DNA from: Gracilaria domingensis
Taxonomy: Eukaryota > Rhodophyta > Florideophyceae > Gracilariales > Gracilariaceae
Assembly (NCBI GenBank): GCA_022539475.1
Contig: VCMS01000436.1
Span: 1 to 31,450 of the forward strand
Length of the DNA: 31,450 nucleotides
Direction: 5' to 3'
Made by a program: the position numbers and the translations under genes
Notes under the pieces: model-generated
What the model was told of the DNA's origin: nothing
The model's database searches: none
Seen by the model: only the letters and a program-made list of their open reading frames with translations
In this document: positions 1 through 7,694 of the stretch, piece after piece
Position numbering within the stretch: the first letter of the stretch is position 1
How the letters are laid out: the number at the start of each line of letters is the position of its first letter

Positions 1-2
1 GC

Positions 3-1652
3 AAGTGTCGAACCCGCCGTTTCCGGGTCCTGTTCCTTCCCGCAGTCGGCCGGCTGCCCGTCCAGCCGGGTTCTTCCGACAAGATCACGCCTCCAGCTCA
101 GGCTGGTCCCGCGCCCGTGTGGGATTGGTTCAACGCCGAGATGCCAGCTACGCTGGGTGGATGGCCTACCGCAGGCGCGTTACGCATCCGGGATCCCCAC
201 CGGCACAGTTTCCTTTTTGCCCAGGCTCCCTGGTTTGACGCCGAAGCCGTTCGGGATACAGAGCTCGTCGACTCGTACGCTGTCGACGGTCAACTCCCTG
301 GTGGGCTTCCTGCTGACGTTACCCGTTCATGGGACTGGATCGCCCGCGTTGCGGTTATACCGAGCTGCCTGTTTGTAGGTCGAAACGAGACGAGACAATT
401 CGCTCGCAATGAGATGGCCCGCATTGGGTACGCGCGACACTTCCGAGCTCCGAACGAACATCCGGTGCCGGCACAGTACCAGTACGATGTGGCACGTTAC
501 CGAACTTTCGGCGAGGTCGGCTACGGCGACCATCTAGCCAACGCGTTGGACGAAATTGACCGATATTCGGATACCGTTCAGCCGCAGCAGGAGTTGATCC
601 TGTGGGCGCGGCCGATCCTTCGCGCCGAGTTCCGGTTCCTTCGCCGTCCTGGACGGTCTCAATTTCATGAAGGCCTCCGCTTCGAGAGGAAATGGCGTTC
701 CCGCTTCGGGGTACTGGTGCCGTACCAGTGCACGGAGGTGGAACGCATTGCGCGTCACTCCCATACTGGGCGATACCTGCCGCTGCCGTCATTCTGGCCT
801 GCGGTCGAAGTCCCACGAGGGTGTCACGTAGAGCTACCGCCCTGCCTAACTTACATAGGCTCGTACTTCATGAATGATCCGCCTCGCGGCCTGTGGAGCA
901 TCCTGGCAACAGAATGGACCGTCCGCGTTGCGGCTTTCCTCCTCATCGAGGCATATGATTCGTACCGAGTTTGGTTCATCCCGGAACTCATCCGGCAAGC
1001 GATCCGAGCGTTGGATCTCTCCGAAGTGCTCGGCTCGGTCCGCAATGCGCGCGAAGCCACCGCGTTGGTGGACGTCATTGACCAGATTGACTGGAATGAG
1101 GTGCCTGCTAGTCAGGTTTCCGACGGAGTCCGCCGGCAGTCGGACCGTTCTCCCGGACGGAACGTCAACGCCGGCGACTTCGTATACTTTGACCCGTGGA
1201 TTTGGGAGGTAATTGGCCCCGCTGAGGCGGCTGGTCGCCGCCGAGAGGAGCGATATATCCCGGAAGGGCACCCGCGTGGGTTCGTATACGTCGACGATGA
1301 CGGTGATGACCCTGCAGAGGGAGGAAGTCCCATGGATGAGGGGAGCCCAGTGGGGGTTGCCTCGGAGCCCGACACTACGGGAGATGACGACGAAGTCGTG
1401 ATCGTTGACCCACCCGCTGTAGCGGCTCCCGCTCCGACCGGCCCGTGGGCTCAGGATGTAGCATCCGCCGTGGGCGGCAGTTCTTCTCTCACTCCGCGAG
1501 CGGCGGTCATTCGCGACTTCCTTCGAGGCGTGGGAGTGGCCGTTCCCGATACGGTGACCGACGAGTCGGAGTTGCAAGCAATAGCGGCACAGCGCTTCTC
1601 CGGGGCTCCCGGTAGTGGGGGCACCCCAGGTGCTGGGCCGTCCGGCGCGTAA
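3..1652 (+). CDS. Antisense accessory ORF of the retroelement, partial; unknown function
   Basis: The frame is open from the first codon of the window (base 3), so the true start is off to the left. The first candidate start inside the window is a GTG at 117, giving 511 residues. I do not recognise the family. The first 400 or so residues look globular and rich in Arg, Trp and aromatic residues. They are followed by an acidic, Pro/Gly-rich linker and a short C-terminal segment that may form a helix. The linker holds DDDEVVIVDPP (hydrophobic core encoded at 1395-1406), which fits a SUMO-interaction motif by pattern only. It runs convergently to pol, with stops 511 bp apart. Antisense ORFs between pol and the 3' LTR are known in some large plant Ty3/gypsy elements, which is the reason for the call. 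The alternative is an unrelated host gene beside the element. Confidence 0.68.
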   Translation, partial: KCRTRRFRVLFLPAVGRLPVQPGSSDKITPPAQAGPAPVWDWFNAEMPATLGGWPTAGALRIRDPHRHSFLFAQAPWFDAEAVRDTELVDSYAVDGQLPGGLPADVTRSWDWIARVAVIPSCLFVGRNETRQFARNEMARIGYARHFRAPNEHPVPAQYQYDVARYRTFGEVGYGDHLANALDEIDRYSDTVQPQQELILWARPILRAEFRFLRRPGRSQFHEGLRFERKWRSRFGVLVPYQCTEVERIARHSHTGRYLPLPSFWPAVEVPRGCHVELPPCLTYIGSYFMNDPPRGLWSILATEWTVRVAAFLLIEAYDSYRVWFIPELIRQAIRALDLSEVLGSVRNAREATALVDVIDQIDWNEVPASQVSDGVRRQSDRSPGRNVNAGDFVYFDPWIWEVIGPAEAAGRRREERYIPEGHPRGFVYVDDDGDDPAEGGSPMDEGSPVGVASEPDTTGDDDEVVIVDPPAVAAPAPTGPWAQDVASAVGGSSSLTPRAAVIRDFLRGVGVAVPDTVTDESELQAIAAQRFSGAPGSGGTPGAGPSGA

Positions 1653-2162
1653 TTCCCCGGCTCGCGATCCCCTACGGGCTACGGTAGTCCGCGATAGACC
1701 CCGATGATGAGGGGCGACTCAATAGTTAGAGGTAAACTTCTCCAGCCGTGCTGGCTTGGCTCAAACTCTTCGTCTTGCTCTCCCCCTTCTCAGTGGGCAA
1801 TACCTCGTTTGAGGCTGTTGCGAATGGCCCACAAGAGAGGGGTAACTTTTCCGCACAAGCGGCTGTAGCGATAAAACTTCTTAGTCTTCCTTCCAGTTTC
1901 CTGGCTTCTTCTCCTTCTTCTTAGGCTTCTTTCTTCTTTATCTTCTTCTCCACTGTAAGTGGCTTCCGCATTTCGCGGCATGTTTGTTCAGCGAAAAGCT
2001 GTCCGCTTAGAGCGGCCTGGTCCGCCTGAGGCGGCTAAGTGATCTCGAGTTAACTTCAAGTTGCATCCGCTTGACGCGGCATATTCTTGCGTAATGCAAT
2101 ACTGTCCGCATGAGGCGGCATATTCCGTCTGGGACGGCTGTGCTCAATAGAGACGTGGGTGG
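1653..2162. other. Non-coding spacer between the antisense ORF and pol
   Basis: No convincing gene is present. On the minus strand, 1954 to about 1878 is a long purine-rich stretch of GAAGAAG type that resembles a polypurine tract. No LTR start (TGTTGATCC in this element's right LTR) follows it, so it is not the PPT next to the 3' LTR unless that LTR has been lost. The part nearest pol carries the hairpin array listed separately. Because the two flanking frames converge here, the spacer should contain both 3' ends. Confidence 0.6.
2003..2137. repeat. Array of five 13-nt mini-hairpins
   Basis: Five inverted repeats, each spanning exactly 13 nt, occur in 135 bases. They are CCGCT-TAG-AGCGG (2003-2015), CCGCC-TGA-GGCGG (2022-2034), CCGC-TTGAC-GCGG (2067-2079), CCGC-ATGAG-GCGG (2106-2118) and CCGTC-TGG-GACGG (2125-2137). 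The third and fourth are both followed by CATATTC. Arms vary in sequence but stay paired (for example CCGTC with GACGG). Similar units occur inside the element's genes at 4326-4338, 6767-6779 and 8710-8723. Confidence 0.75.
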
Positions 2163-5100
2163 TCAACCCACTTGGGCCTTGTCCAGCGTAGCCGGTATCG
2201 GTGTCCGTGTGCGACGGTGGTACTGCAAGACCTTCGAGCGAGGCAAGTGCTCAATGGGCTCGTGCGTATCCTCTGAAGAGGCGTAGCCGTACCAACGGAC
2301 TCGATACAGTAGTTCCCCGTCAGGGGCGTAGCCGTGACTTATCAGACGGTCAATGACATACTCCTCATCGAGGACCTTCCGCGCAGGATGCGGCTTTGTC
2401 GATGTATCCTCTCTCGAGGTGTCGTTGTTACCTCTCCCGTCGTGGGCTTCATTGGTTACTTTCGGCTTCCGTCCTGACGGCAAGACATCCTGTACGCCAG
2501 GCGAGAGCCATTTTGACCATGGTGTTTCCATGTCATTCCGGCTTCCAGAGTTCTGGCTTTCCTTCCCGTATTGTCGGGCTGTTACCGAGCTTCGGTGTTC
2601 TCGAATAGCGAGCTTCCGGCGTTCCGGCAAGATCTCCCGAAGTGAGGGTGAACGGTCCGCAATGCGGTGTGCCAGCGAGTGGTGCCGTGGCACGTGCCGA
2701 GGCGACGCCTTGCCAAGCATTGCTGGCGGTGGGGCCTGCGCCGTTGCACGGCTGTGCGTTGCCGATTCAAATTCGGAATTTCCGTTTCCGGCGGCCGCAA
2801 GCCTTACAGCGGGCACGTGCCCGGCTCGTGTGTTGTCACCCTCCACTGGAGGCGGATCGCCGGCGAAGCCAGACACTTGGCGCAGCGTGCGCGCGTGTGC
2901 AGCGTTGGGCTGCTGCCCACCTACTGTGGCATGTCGGCCTGCTGTTGCGGCGGTTGCCTCCGTGTTTTCAACGGCTTCATTACTCGATGCTTCAATAAAA
3001 TCTCCCGAAATCGGGTCTGCCGTAACAACACGGTCTTTCTGGACAGGCTTCTTTTCCGGTCTTCCGGCTTCTTTTGACGCGAGTGCGCTGCCGCTGCCGG
3101 GCTCCGACTGCGGCGGGCATGTACTTTCCGCATTCGACGTGGCTGCTGCGGTGGTTACCACCCTCTTTTCCGGCGTACCGGTCTCACGCTGCACAGCTGG
3201 GGCAGGCTCTTGTCCTTCCGTCTGTGACGGCCGTACAGTGCTATCCGCGGGCGAAGCGGCGACTTCTGCAGCAGCTACATCCTGGTGTTCTTCCGGTTCT
3301 CCGGCTTCGTGCTCCACCGAAGTGGTGCGTTCCTCTTTAGGCTTCCGCGATAACTGCGCGTTTCTCGCTTCTTTCCGAATCTTCGGCTGTACGTCGCGCG
3401 TCCGCGTGCTTTCACCACGACTTGCGTGCGGCCCGGAGGCCTGCAAAGGCACTTCCGTCGACGACGGCGACAACGAAATCGAGCGACTTACCTCCTCCTC
3501 CCCCTTCTCAGTTGGAGCGTCGGGGGTGGTGGTGAGTATCCCCTGAGGGGCCAGTATCCGCGTGTGGACATGTGCGGCGTTCGAGACTGGCGGGTTAGCT
3601 TCCGGCTTTGCCGGCAAATCAGCAAGTCCGCGGCTAGGATGCGGCAGGACTGACAACGAAGCGCGCTCTCCCGCTGTCGCGGCTTGGTCCACAGTAGGCG
3701 TAGCGCTGTCCGGCGTTTCCGGTTGCTTTTCCTGACGAACAGGCTGTGGCGCAGGCGTTACGCGATCGCGCGAAAAACGCTCGTGTTCACCCTCAATATC
3801 GAGGACAACCGTTGTATCGGTGATAGAAATAACCCTGTAGGGGCCGTCCGCGATAGGAGAGAGCTTATGCCTCTTCTCCTTTTCCGGGTTATAGTATTCC
3901 TTCCGTAGGAAGGCGTAGTTACCTTCCCTGATCTGAGGGGCATCCCTGCGCATTCGTGCGTCGAAATTCCGCTTGTACGCGGCTTGTGCCTTATCGATGT
4001 TTTGCCTAACTGTAGGAATGATGTTCTTAAGCCAGGCCTTCCAGGCGTCCCTGTGTAGACGAGGCGAGGGGAACTTATCCAAAGTTGGCTGTGGCTCGAT
4101 AGCCACCGAAGGTGGAACGCGTGATAGCACAAGCTCGAACGGCGAGATCTGAGTAGTGCGATGAACCTGCGTATTGTAGGCATATGTCACCGCATCGGTG
4201 TATTGATCCCACTCCGACGGATGTTCGGCAACGAATGTCCGTAATGCATTGAGCATTGTGCGGTTAAAACGTTCAACCTGCCCATTACTCTGGGGGTGGT
4301 ATGTTGTCGTAAACCAGTTTTGGATCCGCAAGATGCGGCAAACGTCCTGAAAGAACTTAGCCGTAAACTGCGGTCCATTGTCCGATAACAGGTCAATCGG
4401 CGGTCCGTAGACAAAAACCCAGTGTGTAACGAAAGCTTGGGCGACCGCACTGGCGGTAACCTTCGTCAAAGGCACAGTCCGTACCAGTTTAGAAAAACGG
4501 TCGGTGATCACAAGTAGAAACCGGTTTCCCCGGCGAGTGCGGATAAACTCGCCGAGCAAGTCAATTGCCACGAATTCAAGTGGAGCCCTGGCAGGGAAGA
4601 GTACCAACTTCTTGGAGTACTTCCGCAGTTTGACGCGGTTCTTCGCGCAGTCAGAACATCCACGAACAGTGGCATACGCGTCGAAAGCCATTGCTGGCCA
4701 GTAAAAGTCCTTCCGTAAGGTGTAGTACAACTTCCTGCCACCAGGGTGGGCTGACAACTTCGCGTAGTGCGACAAATGCAGTACTCGTGACTGAAGTGAG
4801 TGCGGAACCACAATCTGTGGCCTGTTTCCGACGGTTCGGATTAGAAATCCTTGGTCGTTCTCGACGAAAGGCAACTGTGCTCCACCGTTTAGGCGACTAC
4901 GAATCTCCGTACAAAAACGGTCGGTGTGCTGCTCCCGGATGAGTTCCTCCGGCTTGATCGGTACGAAAGAGCCCGGTTCGGGTTTCGTGTCAGACACGGC
5001 TAAAACAGCATCGTAGATGTCCCATCCTTCCGATTCTTCATCGGCATCGCTCGAGCCGTCTTCCACGAGGAAGCACGGTATCTCCAGATCATCGACTGGC

Positions 5101-7694
5101 GCAGCTTCAGCCGCTGTTTCCAAGCGGGACAGTGCATCAGCCTGAGTGTTCAGGAGTCCTTTCTTGTAACGGATTTCGAAGTCGAATTCCGACAAGCGAA
5201 TTCTCCACCGCATCAAGCGGCCAGATGGCTCTGCTATAGAGAGTAGCCAGCGTAATGCCGAATGATCGGTATGGACAATGAAGCGGGTCCCCATAAGATA
5301 GGGCCGCAGTGTCTGTAACGCCCAGACAACTGCCAAGCACTCCTTCTCGGATACCGAGTAATTCCTCTCGTGAACGTTGAGGCTCCTTGACCAATACCCA
5401 ATTGGCAATCGCTCGCCATCATTGGTGGTCTGGAATAGGGCACAGCCGACTTGGTAGTCGCTCGCATCCGTATCTACTGCATATGGCAAACCAGCCCTAG
5501 GCAGGGATAAAACAGGTGGCGATGTCACCGCGTCCACGAGCGACGAGAAAGCCGCGACCTTGCGGTTGTCGAATTCTTCCAGATCGACTGGCTGGCCTTT
5601 GCGAAGAAGCTCGTTCAGAGGTGCAGCGATATCCGCAAAGTTCGGAATGAAGCGGCGATACACATTGCACAAGCCGAGAAAAGATCGGAGTTCCGTCTGC
5701 GTCCTCGGATGCTTAGCCTCTTTGAGGGATTTCACGCGTACTTCGTCAATCGAAAGCCGTCCCGGACGGATAACATGGCCGAGATACCTGACGGTTTCGG
5801 TAAAGAACTCACACTTCTTGAGCTTGAGCGTAATGCCTGCATCGCGTAGGACTCGCATCACATCCCGTACGTGGGTCAAGTGCTCATCCAGGTTGCTGGA
5901 GTAGACAATGATGTCATCCAGGTATACCAGGCAAGTCTTCCACTTAAAGCGGGCTAGCAAAATATCCACAGCTCGTTGAAAAGTGGCTGGCGCGTTCGTT
6001 AACCCAAAGGGCATCCGATTGAATCGGTACAATCCTTCATGACAAACGAAGGCTGTCTTGTCACGATCCTCAGCCCTCACGGGAACTTGCCAATAGCCCC
6101 AATTCGCGTCTAGGGTTGTGAACACTTTCGCGTCGCCCAATGAATCGATGCATTCATCCATTCGTGGGATAGGATACACATCCTTGACCGTAGCCGCGTT
6201 TAGCTTGCGGTAATCGATGCAAAATCGCCAAGACCCATCAGCTTTGGGCGCGAGCACCACCGGCGATGCCCAAGGTGACTGAGCCGGCTCGATAACTCCA
6301 GCGCGGAGCATCTTCTCAACTTGAGCTTTCTCCTCCTGCCGAGCTGTCGGTCCTGCCCTGTAAGGGTGCTGTGAAATGGGCCGAGTATTCGGTAGCAAAT
6401 CAATCCGATGTTCGGTAATACCAATCTTACCCAGTGTGCCATCCCACATGGGCGTGAACTCCTCAAGCATGTGCCGCAATTTATCGCGGTGAGTCTCTGG
6501 GACATGTTCAAGATCCAGAGACTCCAGTTCCTGTACTGCCTTATCCTTCGTGTCAGCAGCACTCAGGTCCGTATCATTACTGTCCGACGAGGTCGGCATT
6601 GCCTCCTTCGACAGGCTGCGGTTATTTGCATCCGACGAAGTCGGCGTAGCATCTTCCGACGAACTGTTCGGTCCAGTCGTTTCGGAATTGTTCCGTTCCG
6701 CCTCCCCCTCCTCAGCTTCGAGGATTCCGAGAACCTCGGCAATAGAAACCTGAGTAGGCACTATAGCCGCAGGGTGCGGAAGCAACGAACCAATAACTTG
6801 GCTCCTAACCAACCGTTGAGAAAAACGGCTGAAGTTCGCAACCAGCACCTGAAAAGGCTTCTCGGGTTCGACGAAAACAATCCCATTAGCGAGGGCAAGC
6901 TGATGCTTCTCCTGTAACGCAGGCAACGGTTGTACCGTTTGTAAGCCACATTGTGGGGAGGTCACAGTAACCCAGACCTGTGATTCAGGCGGGATGGAAA
7001 TGGGCCGAGCTACTCGGAGCTTTGTAGACTTCCGTTCATCGGCTGTAGGCTTCTGTGCCGCAGGCAAAGGGACTTGCTTCTTCAGAGCCCGGCGCAGGGG
7101 ACGCCGAACGATCGGTACAGTAGTCCCATCTTCCATTTCGATGGTTCGCTTCCGCGGTCGAATTGCATCGACGAAGCGGTCACAGAAGTCGCAGCCGAGG
7201 ATAACCGGCGCAGCGAGTTGCTTGCAAACCAAGAAATCGAGCTTCGCCACGTAGCGGCCAAGCCTGACGAGCAGGTCTATTACTCCCACAGTCGAAAGTG
7301 GCCGATTGTTCGCATCCGCTATATCGATCTGCGGCGCCGCACGAACGCGAGACCGCAAGTGCGGCGGAATCATAGACTCAACCAAAAAGTTTGGCCCAGC
7401 TCCTGTATCGAGCACGGACAACTGCCGAACCATGTACTGGTCGGAAACACCTAGGTCGGCGTAAACTTTGTAGTTACGTTTCGCCATGACCAGGACTCTA
7501 TCCGGGAACCGGCTGTTCTTAGACCGTATCCACGGGCGACGCAAGACACCAAGGTGCTCAGAGTTCACGTCTGTAGTGGCCAGTGTCCTCGAAAGGATTG
7601 TGACCGGGGAGCGAGGCTTCTCAGCCTCAGGCGCACTAAACCCCGTCGCTGGGGGCGCCTCTCCATTGCTGGAGGCTCCCTTGCTCAGTTTTTC
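2163..7694 (-). CDS. pol: Pol polyprotein of copy 1 (PR-RT-RNaseH-IN-chromodomain)
   Basis: The frame begins at the -1 shift site (codon at 7694-7692). A GTG at 7568 gives the 1801-residue form used for numbering here. The aspartic protease has DTGA at 54-57 and ILG near 123. The RT has YLDD at 549-552. RNase H starts with DTDASDY near 699. The integrase has an HHCC zinc region (His near 931-941, Cys 971 and 974) and core D1003, D1063, E1099 (D,D35E). Residues from about 1275 to 1730 are a Ser/Pro/Glu/Ala-rich linker, probably disordered. The chromodomain at 1735-1787 keeps the three aromatic cage residues (Y1737, W1759, Y1762), but the Trp of the usual TWEP motif is His. The protein copies and integrates the element, and the chromodomain may direct integration to methylated-histone chromatin (family knowledge). 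No frameshifts or stops are seen. Confidence 0.95.
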   Translation of the reverse strand, partial: EKLSKGASSNGEAPPATGFSAPEAEKPRSPVTILSRTLATTDVNSEHLGVLRRPWIRSKNSRFPDRVLVMAKRNYKVYADLGVSDQYMVRQLSVLDTGAGPNFLVESMIPPHLRSRVRAAPQIDIADANNRPLSTVGVIDLLVRLGRYVAKLDFLVCKQLAAPVILGCDFCDRFVDAIRPRKRTIEMEDGTTVPIVRRPLRRALKKQVPLPAAQKPTADERKSTKLRVARPISIPPESQVWVTVTSPQCGLQTVQPLPALQEKHQLALANGIVFVEPEKPFQVLVANFSRFSQRLVRSQVIGSLLPHPAAIVPTQVSIAEVLGILEAEEGEAERNNSETTGPNSSSEDATPTSSDANNRSLSKEAMPTSSDSNDTDLSAADTKDKAVQELESLDLEHVPETHRDKLRHMLEEFTPMWDGTLGKIGITEHRIDLLPNTRPISQHPYRAGPTARQEEKAQVEKMLRAGVIEPAQSPWASPVVLAPKADGSWRFCIDYRKLNAATVKDVYPIPRMDECIDSLGDAKVFTTLDANWGYWQVPVRAEDRDKTAFVCHEGLYRFNRMPFGLTNAPATFQRAVDILLARFKWKTCLVYLDDIIVYSSNLDEHLTHVRDVMRVLRDAGITLKLKKCEFFTETVRYLGHVIRPGRLSIDEVRVKSLKEAKHPRTQTELRSFLGLCNVYRRFIPNFADIAAPLNELLRKGQPVDLEEFDNRKVAAFSSLVDAVTSPPVLSLPRAGLPYAVDTDASDYQVGCALFQTTNDGERLPIGYWSRSLNVHERNYSVSEKECLAVVWALQTLRPYLMGTRFIVHTDHSALRWLLSIAEPSGRLMRWRIRLSEFDFEIRYKKGLLNTQADALSRLETAAEAAPVDDLEIPCFLVEDGSSDADEESEGWDIYDAVLAVSDTKPEPGSFVPIKPEELIREQHTDRFCTEIRSRLNGGAQLPFVENDQGFLIRTVGNRPQIVVPHSLQSRVLHLSHYAKLSAHPGGRKLYYTLRKDFYWPAMAFDAYATVRGCSDCAKNRVKLRKYSKKLVLFPARAPLEFVAIDLLGEFIRTRRGNRFLLVITDRFSKLVRTVPLTKVTASAVAQAFVTHWVFVYGPPIDLLSDNGPQFTAKFFQDVCRILRIQNWFTTTYHPQSNGQVERFNRTMLNALRTFVAEHPSEWDQYTDAVTYAYNTQVHRTTQISPFELVLSRVPPSVAIEPQPTLDKFPSPRLHRDAWKAWLKNIIPTVRQNIDKAQAAYKRNFDARMRRDAPQIREGNYAFLRKEYYNPEKEKRHKLSPIADGPYRVISITDTTVVLDIEGEHERFSRDRVTPAPQPVRQEKQPETPDSATPTVDQAATAGERASLSVLPHPSRGLADLPAKPEANPPVSNAAHVHTRILAPQGILTTTPDAPTEKGEEEVSRSISLSPSSTEVPLQASGPHASRGESTRTRDVQPKIRKEARNAQLSRKPKEERTTSVEHEAGEPEEHQDVAAAEVAASPADSTVRPSQTEGQEPAPAVQRETGTPEKRVVTTAAATSNAESTCPPQSEPGSGSALASKEAGRPEKKPVQKDRVVTADPISGDFIEASSNEAVENTEATAATAGRHATVGGQQPNAAHARTLRQVSGFAGDPPPVEGDNTRAGHVPAVRLAAAGNGNSEFESATHSRATAQAPPPAMLGKASPRHVPRHHSLAHRIADRSPSLREILPERRKLAIREHRSSVTARQYGKESQNSGSRNDMETPWSKWLSPGVQDVLPSGRKPKVTNEAHDGRGNNDTSREDTSTKPHPARKVLDEEYVIDRLISHGYAPDGELLYRVRWYGYASSEDTHEPIEHLPRSKVLQYHRRTRTPIPATLDKAQVG
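7653..7694 (-). other. Putative -1 programmed frameshift site, copy 1
   Basis: The last gag codons read CAG AAA AAC TGA, so a G AAA AAC heptamer (7694-7688) abuts the stop codon. Seven nt downstream is a hairpin: GGG (7680-7678) with CCC (7655-7653), GCC with GGC, and TCC with GGA, with a small bulge. The pol frame is -1 to gag and is open without a stop from this heptamer onward. The amino acids between here and the nominal pol start are conserved in copy 2, so they are translated. Confidence 0.78.

Noticed and set aside
846..1577. 243-codon frame on the minus strand under the antisense ORF
   Set aside because: It is shorter and fully inside the 3-1652 frame. The plus frame has better amino-acid character and an orderly acidic linker.
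1878..1954. Purine tract as the PPT adjacent to the 3' LTR
   Set aside because: No sequence like the right LTR start follows it within the window.
2353..3546. 397-codon open frame on the plus strand opposite the pol linker
   Set aside because: It is entirely antisense to the low-complexity linker, whose biased codons leave few stops on the other strand. It has no recognisable domain and is Ser/Cys/Ala-rich, as expected of a shadow.
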